A DNA stretch of 64,000 nt from Taeniopygia guttata (Eukaryota > Chordata > Aves > Passeriformes > Estrildidae): the NCBI RefSeq assembly GCF_048771995.1, contig NC_133063.1, positions 68,205,514-68,269,513 of the forward strand, read 5' to 3'. Shown piece after piece: positions 38,116-49,196 of this stretch; the first letter of the stretch is position 1; each line of letters starts with the position of its first letter. Made by a program: the position numbers and the translations under genes. The notes beneath the pieces were generated by a model that was given only the letters and a program-made list of their open reading frames with translations, was not told where the DNA came from and did not search any database.

Positions 38116-41100
38116 GTATTCACATATATAATGTTAAGTACATGCATGCATCTTTTCAGCACCCAGATCTCAAATGCCTACCAGAGAAATAAGTACACCT
38201 GGAAATAAATATCAAAGTGCAAAGAGAATCTTTCTTCCGGACTGAGATGAGTCTTCAGGAAATGGACACAATAGCTCATATGTGATACATTTTATCACTT
38301 CTGAAAAGCGTAAATGGAATCACTTGTGGAAAATGCAGGAAGATTACAGTGCAAGATTTAGGGAAATTGCAGTCTACAAGTCTCCTTCTCTCACCAATCA
38401 GATGTTTGCTGGGATCATCAAAGTTTTCCCAAATGTCTTTGTGAGTGGGATTGTAGCTGAAATTGAACATTTATAGGCTCAGAAATTTGTCCAAGGTTCT
38501 CATTTTATTTCAATACGACCTCAATTTACTTCTGTTGAAAATTCTACTGACAGTCTCATACACATAATTTATGACATTTCCTATCAAGATGTTTAGGTGA
38601 ATTAGAAACACTTGTGAAGAAGCCCGTCTGCAGCCAGTTAAAGAGCATTTTTGTAGCAGAGGTGAGGGTTGTTGAGGCAACAAAGGAGGACTTACCTTAC
38701 TTTTATTCCAATGGCTGTTGATAAAGCAATTGCAGCATAAACTGCTTACAGCTGTGGCTTTTGTTACGGCGACAAAAAACATGTTTAAGGATAGACAGAA
38801 AGGTATGCTGTATGCTAGTTTACAATGACCTTGCAGTTTACACACCAAACAGCCTAAAGGATATTTCTGCAACTTCCAGATTTCTTGGTGAAGTGATGCT
38901 GATTTGTTCTCTCCTGTTTGTCATTTGTTTTACCGAGCTGTGTGTCCCTCCTGTTTTCCCAGCTTAACACCATGCTATGGCTCCTAGCTCACAGATTTGA
39001 TTTTAGGCATGTGAACACTTCTACTTAAATAAACAAAACTAAAATTAGAGATGCCTGTAGGTTTGAAGGGCAATATTGCTTGCCTAGTACAGGAATGTAG
39101 CTGACACCAAATTTTGAAAAGCATTTTAATTGCTAAAATGAATCAATCTGAGCCCTTTCTAGAAACCAGACAGCTTATTTATCTGTGCAAACCAGATATT
39201 TAGCTCTCTGTTTTTATACAGTTCCCTTTTAGTTGGCTTCTGAACTGCCCTTCAGAAACATGATAATTTCACAAGAAAATGTTAAGAACTGACTTCCTTG
39301 CAAAGTTGAATCATTGTCTGCCTTCAAGTTGTCCTGTCTAGGTGCAGAAGCCAGGGCATGAACATTCACCTCTGTGTCCCTGCTGTATTACCTGGGTGCA
39401 CAATGGGACACAGGCCAAATTTATTTAATGTTTAGCTGTCTGCAACATAGGTCTCTGTTTTAAGTCAGTAGTCCACTCTGCCTTCATGGTCAGTAGATAA
39501 GCAGCTCCAGAGTTTGCCTGTCTTCAGATGAGATTTACTGCCCTCTTGAGGTATTTATCTTTCTCCTTGAAGAACAGAAGTAGCTTAAAAGACCTTATGC
39601 CCTTGTGTAGGAAGTTTGTATCAACAACAGCCAGCTGACATAACTTGTTGCACAAGCGAAGCTGGCTGCAATCCTCTGAAAACCTCACCACTTTCTGCAC
39701 AGACAGTTTAGAAACTGTAGAAGAAACTGGCAAAATTAGCTGAAATAGGTTTGGATTATCCTGTTATGATGTGGCTATCTGGTATTTGCTTATATCATGG
39801 TGCTCAGCTATATGGTAGGATGCTGCAATAAACTACCCAAGAAATAAGTAATGGAACACAAGATTCATGCTTCTTCTTACTAGAACACCATTGGCAAGCA
39901 CTGCCTCTGAAGACTTCAGGTGCCAAGTCTTCTTGAAAATACACCACAATGACTAGGAATAAATGGGCCTTTGGCCAAATTTGCTAATTTCATTTTCCCT
40001 CTATCTGATAAGATTTGCTTCCATCTGGCTCCTGTCTCATACTCCACTGGATTACTAACCTGATAACAGTGGTTTGAATACCTGCTTACTAGTGGTGGAT
40101 TTATTGTACCTGTGTAAAATAGACAGCAGTTCAGCTGGATGCACTCAGCTCTTTGAAGACACACAAAATTAGAGCCAAAAGTCACAAAAGGATTTTGAAA
40201 ATTATGGCCACTATGATGGTAGTAGCCTATCTGAGGGGAAATTGCCATACCTTTCTGTAGAAGACTCTATTGTCTCTGAGACTTCTGCTTTTGATTTTCT
40301 TTTGGTTAGAGAATTTATTTCAAACTTCATTTCCAGATTAAAAATGTCATACTTTGATTCACAGAAGTCTTTATTTCACAGAAGTCATTTAGTTTACCCC
40401 ATTTAGAGTCATACATGTCTGATCTTTGATATCAGGCAAGTTACAGTCTATGTATATAGGAGAGACGTATTATGTATTTTTTTCCTATGAGAGAAATATA
40501 TTAAACTGGACAGAGGAGATACATTTTTGGTGAATAAAAATAAGAAATAAATTGGTTAATAAATCCCCTTGTAGAATCCCTAATAAGTACCCCTTAGGAA
40601 AAATAAAACACCTGCAGAAAACCATAGAGGAAAGATACTATGAGATAAAGATATCATGGATATCTTACACTAATCAAAATCTTCTGTGACTACCTTATTA
40701 AGATACTTGCTTTAAGAAGAAAACATATGGTAGAAGCTTCAAGGAGATAGACCCTTTAGCTCACCACTAACAAAAGTGTAAAATGCTCCCAGTTCCTTCA
40801 AATATTTAACTAATGTTTGCTTAGGGTGTTTCATTCACTAGCAAACATGGTGATTTGTGAAGCACAACTAATGCGTCCCTGGGAAGCTCCAGCATGAAAT
40901 AAGACTAGGTGTGAAAGCCTGTCAGGGTCCAAAGAGATATGATTTAAGAGGAAGCACTCCCTGAAAATGTGAGGATGAGTGTTACTAACTTAATCCATAT
41001 GATAATATCTCCCCTCAAATGTATGGCAGAATATAGGGCAGAAATGCATGAGACACACATTAGTCATTGTCCACGGTCATATTTTTTCCATGAATTTATC

Positions 41101-41854
41101 AGCAAGGGTTGCCATGCTGTGTTTAAAACATTTGTAAAACAGATTAGTATGTAAAGATGAAAAGTAAAAGGGGCAGCCTTTTTGCAGTGTTCACTTGCAG
41201 ATGCATACACATTTGGAAAATTTAAAAGAACTAGTTTTCTTATGAATATATCTCTGCAGTCTTACAAGGTAATAGAAATAACTGAAAGCTAGGTGTCTGG
41301 GCACATACAGAAGGGCAAGAATGTGGCTTTTTGCCACTGATGCTATTATATGTATAAGTAGATGTATGACATAATTTTCTGGGGTTTCTCAATTTCTTTT
41401 GTAGCATGAGTATTGCCAAAAGCAGAATGCCCTGATTTTTTGCAGGTGATCCTAGATTTGCTATTATGAGCACAAAATCACAATATGTATAGCATTTACA
41501 ATTTACAGAATACATCTGTACAGAAAAAAATACAACTTCCATTCAACATGTAATCTTGGGAGAGAGCTAGACCTGGGAAGAGCTGTGGAATCGTCTTCTT
41601 AATACCTCTAAACTGTAAGGCCTAAGTTTGGTAGTGAAAGGCAATATGGGATATTAATTCATGGCACAATTGAAAGGATATATTCTGATTTTGGGACATA
41701 GTATGAGATGTGCTAGGGAAGCCTTTGCACTGTAAGGTTGACACTATGCCTTGGACAGAAGTACCTGAAAAAGGGATAGAGGAGTGCAAGAGGGAGTCTT
41801 AACTCTGCTGCCTAAGTCCTTATCTGCTCCCTGCCACACTTGGTCTGTTGTCAC
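38116..41854. other. Unique non-coding stretch, no gene recognised
   Basis: Only short open frames on both strands (longest 120 codons at 38510-38872, minus), with no recognised domain. A small direct repeat TTTCACAGAAGTC lies near 40366-40386. There is nothing else to report. Confidence 0.6.
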
Positions 41855-42300
41855 TGTCGAGGCCAGATGGGAATGAATAGACTTGACTCAGAAGGCTGCT
41901 GAGAGTAAAACTCCGATTTATTCAAAGTACACTGCTCTTTTATACAGAGCTTCACAAGGACCAAATCCACTGGTTCTGAAGTAAAAACAAGACACAGCAT
42001 TGGTGCAAAGTGCTTGACGCCCAGTGATAGAACTTAATTATAAACGATGTGAAAAACAAGAGAGATAAAGAATTATTTACATTTTTTCCCAGGCTTTTTG
42101 CCTGGCTAGAAACTCTCAGTTTCTTTCTTTGACTGAATCTGAGACCCACATTCTGTCTGACAGTAAAAGAGGTGACTTTTGGGCAAGTCTGACATAGTTC
42201 TGTCAAAGGTAGTTATGGTTGGAGCAGGTGGACCAGGAACACCACTGCACTGACCCTGTGCCCCTGGGACACACGAGGTGATGCTACTGTGCACATAAAG
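41855..42300 (-). mobile_element. ERV LTR with compact promoter, minus strand
   Basis: On the minus strand there is a TATAAAA box (41938-41944), an AATAAA poly-A signal only about 16 bp downstream (41917-41922), and a terminus GGCCTCGACA ending at 41855. Such close packing of TATA box and poly-A signal, with a short R and a U5 under 70 bp, is typical of alpha/betaretrovirus-type LTRs rather than the long LTRs elsewhere in this window. The U3 side runs rightward; its start is not clear and is placed near 42300. No coding remnants are visible next to it, so it is probably a solo LTR. A 6-bp-stem hairpin lies in U3 at 42089-42105. Confidence 0.65.
42089..42105. other. Small perfect hairpin
   Basis: CCAGGC, a T5 loop, then GCCTGG: a perfect 6-bp stem inside the LTR at 41855-42300. 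It is too short and T-poor downstream to call a terminator, and eukaryotic context makes that reading unlikely. Confidence 0.6.
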
Positions 42301-42919
42301 GAGAAGTGCTTCTGTCAGCTGCTCCTTCAGCTAATGGAGCTTACCCAAGGTAAAGGCACTAATCAGTTCCTTCCAAGAAACACAGGTAGGCACTGGGATA
42401 TCCTTATGCAAAGTGTCAAGTGACTTGTTTCTCTGTTCTGGCTAATACAAGGAGCTCAAATCTCAAAGAAAGTCTCTAAATAAGTCATAAACACAACAGA
42501 CAAATTGCCCCTGGCTATAACAAGACAATATTTTACATATTTTTTAGAGTTAAAGCAAATTGGTATTAGAGTAGATGAACTCCCTTAAAGCACAAGTCAA
42601 GAATTTCAAAGTAAATCTAACATCTTTCCACTGCTATTCTTTCACTTAAAACCTGAAAAAATGTAATTCACTGCAATCTTCTTAAAAATATCAAAATAAA
42701 ATTCAAGTACTTACTGCATGTCAGAACTTAGACCTTGCTACTCTCTCCCTGCCTGAAATTGGCTATAATTCTAATCCAAAGAAGGTCTGTAAAGACCATT
42801 CTGTGGCTAATAGAAGAGGGAATAGCACCTTTGCAGTGCTGTTTACATTTTCCCTCTGTATTCTGTTTTCTTTGATATTGTAATTTTATTTGTTTTAAAC
42901 TAAAGAACTACTGAAATAG
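42301..42919. other. Unique stretch between repeats
   Basis: AT-rich unique sequence between the compact LTR and a small direct repeat. No gene, RNA or family repeat is recognised. Confidence 0.6.
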
Positions 42920-42961
42920 TGTGCAGCACTGTATCAGAACTAATGTGCAGCACTGTATCAG
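42920..42961. repeat. 24-bp-period tandem duplication
   Basis: An 18-bp core, TGTGCAGCACTGTATCAG, is repeated exactly at 42920-42937 and 42944-42961. The 6-bp connector lies only between the two, so this is one duplication event with no later change in the core. Confidence 0.9.
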
Positions 42962-43488
42962 CAATTTGCATCCTCACAAAACTCAATGCAAAGGACAGTG
43001 GCTGTATAGAATCATCTATAATTAGGAATATGCTGACAATATGTTTTTCCTCTTTCTACTGTGAAACAAGAACAGACAAAACAAGTTTCCTCATCCACTG
43101 ATGTGTCTTTGTTCATATATAGCTGAAATAATTTTACAAAATTGTGAATTGAGCTGCTATATTGCATCAAGCTGTAACTGTGCCACATCTTATGATTTTG
43201 TGATTTAGTCTGAGTACACAGATTGGTATGGGGGAAAAGATGTCATATTTTTATTGGGGGAGAAAAACCACTTCAGGACTTAGATGAGTATTCACAGTAT
43301 ATTGAAAAGACTGAATGAAGGGTACATGTGGTCAGGTTGCTCTGATATTTGAAAGTCATACATCTTGAAATGTTCTTCTGGATTGAAGAGTAACAGTAAA
43401 TAAAGCTGCTTGTCTTAGGGAATCAGAGGCTGATTCCCCGAGATAAGTGTGAGGTTCAAGTGTGACATAGAAAACATGCTAAATAATG

Positions 43489-44270
43489 TGTAGTGGCTTG
43501 ACCCTGGCCAGATGCCCAGCACCCAGCAAAGCCCCTCACTCACTCCCCTCTGCAGATGGACAGGGGAGAGAAAATTTAACAAACATTTCCATTTAATAAT
43601 GGATTGAGATAAGGACAGGGAGAGATCCCTCCTCAAATGCCACTATGGGCAAAACAGGCTCTAATTAGAGATATGAATTGAATTTATTACTAGCAAAATC
43701 AGAGCAAGATAATAAGAAAACACCTTCTTCCCACCCCTCCCTCCTTTCCAGCTCTACCTCCTCCCCCAATGTCACAGGGATGCAGGGAATGGGGGTTATG
43801 GTCAGTCCATGACCCATGGCTTCTCCCACTGCTCAGGCAGAGGATTCCTTCCCCTGCTGCACTGTGGGGTCCCCTCCCATGGGAGCCAGATCTCCATGAA
43901 CTTCTCCAGTGTGAGTCCGTCCCACGGGCAGGCAGTCCTCCCCAACCTGCTGCAGCGTGGGTCACTCTTCCACGGGGGCAATGCTCCAAGGACAGGCTGC
44001 TCCAGCCTGGGAGCAGGGCCTCTCCCCATGGGTCTCCCACGGGGTCACAGCCTCCCCCAGACATCCACCTGCTCCAGCATAGGCTCCTCCACGGGCTGCA
44101 GCTGGATCTCTGCGTTCCCCATGATCTCCTTGGGCTGCAGGGGCAGGGCTGTCTCACCATGGGCTGCAGGGGAATCTCAGCATTTGGAACATCTCCTGCC
44201 CCTCCTTCTTCACTTACCTCGGTGTCCACACGATTGTTCTTCTCACAAGTTCTCACTCTGCTTTTCTCTG
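43489..44270 (-). mobile_element. Long avian ERV LTR, minus strand, truncated in U3
   Basis: The plus-strand edge TGTAGTGGCTTGACCCTGGC is the reverse complement of an LTR 3' end finishing in CACTACA. Minus-strand reading gives an AATAAA signal near 43682-43687, then a U5 with TTATCTCAATCC and TTCTCTCCCC blocks, the same order as the tail of the LTR at 58343. The U3 side (about 43845-44170) is GC-rich and holds a degenerate tandem array built on CTCCAG-GTGGGTC and CCACGGG motifs. The right end is not found and appears truncated near 44270. Open frames of 181-201 codons here (43699-44374, both strands) are products of the GC-rich array, not genes. Confidence 0.75.
43845..44170. repeat. Degenerate tandem array inside LTR
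   Basis: CCACGGG or CCATGGG recurs at 43877, 43922, 43970, 44026, 44037, 44089 and 44157, mostly about 45-68 bp apart and often preceded by CTCCAGC-TGGG or followed by CTGCAG. The units are diverged but clearly related. They lie in the U3 part of the minus-strand LTR, where repeated units commonly serve as enhancers; that role is inference. Confidence 0.75.
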
Positions 44271-46924
44271 GCTTTAAATGTCTTGGTTCTGTTTGCTCTA
44301 AACCTGGTTGCTTGTCCTTATGCTATGAAAAAAGAAAAAAAAGTTTCCCAGTAGCTTCTTCAAATTATTCCTGATATTTATTATCATACCTGGACCATCT
44401 CCTCCCTTGAGCATTCCCACATTTTCACCAAGGAGTCCAAGTGTTTTTAGTTTTTCTTCATATGGAAGCTGTCCCATGTCTTTGATCACACACTCTGCTC
44501 TTTTCAGGCTGTATATCTCGAGGCACAAATGGCCATTTAAACAAAAGGGCATCATCTGTGAGGGACTTTGCTCCTCTCTGGCAGCAGGTGAGCAACATCA
44601 AGTTACAACAAACTGCTAATATGTTCCACCTTGACTCTGACAGAGCACTGATGGCTTTCTATTTCCTTCAGCATCTACATGCTGAACCAAATGAACAGTG
44701 TTTCTTGTGTGTGGTTAGTGTTTAAGGCCTCATTGTGTACATGGCCTTGAAAGATATATTTTTATAGGTAAGCACCTCATAAAGTATTTTTCTGAAGACA
44801 TTTATCAAGAGAGATTTCAAGAAACTGTAAGGAACTGTGAAGGAGAAGGTGAGGGAAGCACAACATATGCTTTTCAGCTGCCACAAGGTCCTGCAGCAGC
44901 AACCTTCATGTGAGAGGTGACAATTTGCACATTACAACAGGGAATCAAAAGATTTATTCTCAACACTCCATATATATGACTCTCTATGGCATAATTTTGA
45001 AAGGGTGATTATTGGTTTGACATGAGGGTATTTTTTACATTAAATGTTGAAAGTTCTCTATGTACATAGCCATAATCACCTGACACTGCTTTCTCTTACT
45101 GCTTAGCTTTTAATAATAAATAATCATAATAATGATACTTAACTTCTCCATAATTATCTCATTTGTTTTCCAAGAAGCCCTGGGTCTGTTATTTATCACT
45201 TGATATGAATGCTCTCTGCTCCCCTCCGTCTGCTTACACATGCATATAAAAGAAGTGTAGACATATGGGAAGTGCCTTACTTAATTTGATGGCAGCTCTG
45301 TTTATTATTATCTCCCTGAGCTGTGTTAATTGTAGTTCAGTAGTTTAGAAATTATAAAAGCAGAAGCCATAAGTCCCCTGCTAGGTTTCTCAATGGGATC
45401 TACCACTTTTTACCCCCAGAGTTACATGTTCAAAAGCAATGTACTGACTGTGGAAAAGATGTCAGGCAACACCTCTTAAATTCTTGTATAAGTCAAGGGT
45501 TGAAGCACTCATTGAGTTTAGACAGGACCACTTAGTAAATATGTTCTCTGTTCTTGAGTTTACATGGCAGCTTGGGCTAATGGAGGTCAAGCACATGCAA
45601 GGTGGGAGGATGGGGGGAAGGACACAAAAACTAAATAAGAACTTACCACAGTTCAAGAGAAAGGTCTGGCTGTGGGAGGTATTACAACAAAACACCTGCA
45701 AAGTGTAATCTTTGTTCATATCTGATTTCTGAAGAAAAATTGCATTTTTCTGCTTATTTAAGGTATACAGAACAGAATAATTTATCCTCTTGGCCTACTC
45801 TCCCCGTACTATTAATCTTACAGATGAACAAGCTGATTTGGGATAAAAAGAACTGGGCCCAACTACAGTTATTTTGTGAACTACTAGTTTCAGTAGAGAA
45901 TTTCTGTCTAAAATTTTACCTTTTTGCTTTTTTTTTTTGTTTTTCCTGTCATCTTATTGTTCAAACTGTTCAAAAGGAAAGAAGTCAGCAGTTCTGAAAT
46001 ACCACCTCAAAAATCAAGGGCTGAAGTACATATATGCAAGGATTTAAGTTTTCCAGAAACTGACAACAGTAGATAAAAGCCTGTCCAGCTTCCTGCAGCT
46101 GCTTCTGTAAAAGACTTGGCTGGTAAAGACAAGACTTAGAGAAGAAACGACATGTGCCCCAGCTGTGACCAGACTTTCCCTGAGTGAAGTTCTGGTTGTG
46201 CAGGACTCCCGCTGCTGGAGCTGTCAGGCCCTCCCCCATCCATGCAGCCTGCAGTAAGTGTTATTTCACAGTCTCAGCAAGCAGAGACCAGTAGGAAGTC
46301 TTTTGAATTGCTTTCTCCCAATGTCATTTTATTCTAGTTCTTACAGTCTTTTGGCCTTGCCTTGACCCAGCCTAGCTCGTTGGAGAAGACCAGCCTCACT
46401 TCTGACAGCAGCTGTCAAAGAATTTTTCTTCTCCCTGCTCTCTTCATCAAAAGTAATCTAGATTGTAAATCACTGCCTTCTCTAGTTAAAAATCCTAGAG
46501 ATAGCTTTTCTAGTAGCTTACTGGGACAAAGACAAAGTACAATGGACTCATGACCTGTTACTAGGGATTTCCTCAGGCCAAAAATCAATATTAGACAAAG
46601 AGATAGTGATAACATAAATTCTGAAATGGCTTTACTGTGTACCAGATACAAATACAATTAAGCTTTGATTTCCTACCGCATTTTCCTGCTATGTACATTC
46701 CTGTTTGTGTATGTTTTTTCACTATATATATAGCTTTCTTTTCTTCATTTATCCTCTTGCATCTCTATTTTTTCCTGTATCTTCTGCAGCTGTATACCTG
46801 TGCCTTTCTTGTAAAGTTACTCTGCTCTCCTCTTTCACAATCTTGTTATCCTTTTATCCTCCATTTGGCAATTCCCTCCATTAGCATATTTTGTTCAGTT
46901 GTGAAGGGAAGACATATGGCAATT
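44271..46924. other. Unique non-coding stretch, no gene recognised
   Basis: No repeat family or exon is recognised. Open frames are up to 85 codons on both strands without known motifs. T-rich runs occur near 45930-45942. Confidence 0.6.
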
Positions 46925-47311
46925 GGCTGAGGTCACTTGGCTTGCTCATCCTGGAGGAGACTGAGGGGAGACCTCATTCCAGTAACAACTTACCTGCACG
47001 GGGAAGAGCAGGGCCAGGTACAGATCTCCTTTCTGGTGAGTGACAAGACCTGGCGGAATGCATTAAGGGGGTTCAAGATTAATATGGGCAAAAGGTTCTT
47101 CACCCAAACGGTGGCTGGGCATCAGAACAGGCTCTCCTGTGCAGTGGTCACAGCACCATCCTGACGGAGTTCAAGAAGCAATTGTACAATACCCTTGGGC
47201 ATGTATGGTGTTTCTTGGGGTGTCTTGGACAGGGCCAGGAGTTGGACTTGATGATCCTTTTTGATTCTTTCAGATCCTTTCCTACTCAGGATATTCTGTG
47301 TTTCTATGACT
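46925..47311 (+). mobile_element. CR1 LINE 3'-end fragment, plus strand
   Basis: This is the last part of a CR1 in sense orientation. It contains an eroded end of the reverse-transcriptase frame (GAGACTGAGGGGAGACCTCA at about 46958-46977), a downstream TTCTTCACCCAAACGGTGG block at about 47096-47114, and the 3' untranslated GTTGGACTTGATGATCC motif. It ends in a diverged ATTCTGTGTTTCTATGA, equivalent to the CR1 8-bp terminal repeats. It is the only sense-oriented CR1 found here and belongs by sequence to a different subfamily from copies A and B. Confidence 0.88.
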
Positions 47312-49120
47312 TGCTGATTTGCAGGTATGTTCTGTGCATTCAGAGATGAGAAGTTTTCTGATGCAGCTATTTTTAATTTCACTCTGCAAAACCAACTGAT
47401 TGATGTTGCACCAATCTATGATTTGGTTGCAGTGTGTTTCTTCTGCATTCTGTGAAGTTTGGGGAGAGAGTTAATAAGTCAAGCAATAGTGAACATCCTG
47501 GCTCAGACCATAGATGTCCTGTGGTCCTCCAGGTTTTGGAATCCCATGATCCCACAGGTAAGATGACCCTCTGGGTATAGGCAAGGAGTGTTCTTTGCAT
47601 AAATCGTTATACTCTTGCCTGCCCAGCTAGTGAGTGAGTTATGAGCAGTGCTGGCCAGAGCAAGCGCTTTTCAGGACAAGATGCTGAATGCAGAAGTCTC
47701 AGCAGATTGTTTTGGACATATGCTGACATAGCAGAGTTCAGATGAACCAAGAGTCAGTGCTTTATGAGCCTTTTTAAACAAAAGCTGCAACCCAACAGCA
47801 CATGCTTGGAAATGAATTTAACCCGAAGTGGTGAGCCTTGCTGTGCTCCCCTGCTGACTCAGTTTTGTAGCAGCTCGCAGGTAACAGAAACTGTTTCTCT
47901 TTTCCAGCTGGATCACACATAACAAGGCTCAGAAACTGCAATGAATCTCTCCAGCCACACGTGCATGTCCCTCTAGACTACTGAGTTGGTTCACTATTTT
48001 GTTCCTTTAAAGAAAAAAGCAACTGGAACAGAAACTTTTTACTGACACCAAACCATCTCGAGTCTCAGACAGCGTCACTTTGTCCTCAAGATCACAACAA
48101 TGAGAGCATTCCTGAAACTGTTGCCTCACTCCCACAACATCCACTCTCCTGGAGTTATGAAAATGTACCATGATAGGTGGAAAAACATGAACTCTGAAAA
48201 TAAGCTTTGTTTTCTTTTTTTTTTTTTTTTCCCTTTAAGCTCTGGGAAACTTGCAAAAGTTATGGAGCAGAACCTTCCATGGATTCATATGCCTCTGTAT
48301 GAAATATCATCTGCATTTCTCTTTACTAAGCTCTATTGCTTCTGATGCAATTGTAAAGACATTGTTTTCTAAGATTACTTACCAAGAAGAAGTCTTAACA
48401 GTAAAGATCATTCAATTCCTAATTTGTAGGTGTTGGTTCTTTGTTTTTTGCTTATTCTCCCATCTCATAACGATGTTGAGACCAGGTGAAAAGGAAATTA
48501 TCTATTTCAAGATAAGACATTTTCCTCTTCCAGCTGGACCACTTTCAGTTACTCTACACTGACAGCAGTCTTTTCAATGATTATTGAAATACCTGTTTGC
48601 AATTAAAAACTGTCTGTTTTGGCCTGTCTGACAGAGCTGAGGGGTGTCCAGTTTCTGAGGTCTTACCTTGGATACCCTGAGATTTGTATAAGGCACCTCT
48701 GGACTGAAAACTCACAAATTTGCTGATGTAGTAGTCTGCAGAGGGGTGTAAGCTGCTGTGACTTGCATGCCCAGCCATACTGATTTTAGTTACACTGAGA
48801 CATGCCAAAATAAAGAATGGACAGTGGCCCAAAATTATAATTGCTTATTTAAGAGAGGTTTCACATTGAAAGTAGTCTGAGAGCACCTCCTGAGTAGAAC
48901 TAGGTGCAGCCACTTGGTGTCCCACACTCCTGCTCCAGAGGAATACACCATGAACGCTCCTTATCCTTGAGTATCTGCAACTGAAATTGCCAAGAACAAA
49001 GTTGTGTTTAGGTCTTGGCTAGTAAAGCAAAGGGGTAGGGAATTCCTAATGATTTGTTGTATTTTCTGAATTGTCATGTATTTTCTCATAGCCAGATTCA
49101 GATAATGTTTAAAGATCAGT
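47312..49120. other. Unique non-coding stretch, no gene recognised
   Basis: No gene is recognised. A T16 run lies near 48216-48231. Open frames are short and on both strands. Confidence 0.6.
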
Positions 49121-49196
49121 TTTTCTATTGTCGGTGAAATTGCCCTGAAGATTTTCTATTGTCAGTGAAATTGCCCTGAATTTCTATTGCTCTGAA
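49121..49196. repeat. 31-bp tandem duplication with partial third unit
   Basis: Unit 1 (49121-49151) and unit 2 (from 49152) share TTTTCTATTGTC-GTGAAATTGCCCTGAA, with one A/G change. A shortened third copy, TTTCTATTG-CTCTGAA, ends at about 49196. This is a small minisatellite in unique AT-rich sequence. Confidence 0.9.

Noticed and set aside
42089..42105. Hairpin as a transcription terminator
   Set aside because: The stem is only 6 bp, there is no downstream T-run, and the context is a vertebrate LTR.
43699..44374. Open frames of 181-201 codons on both strands
   Set aside because: They lie in the GC-rich tandem array of an LTR, overlap each other in several frames and show no domain.
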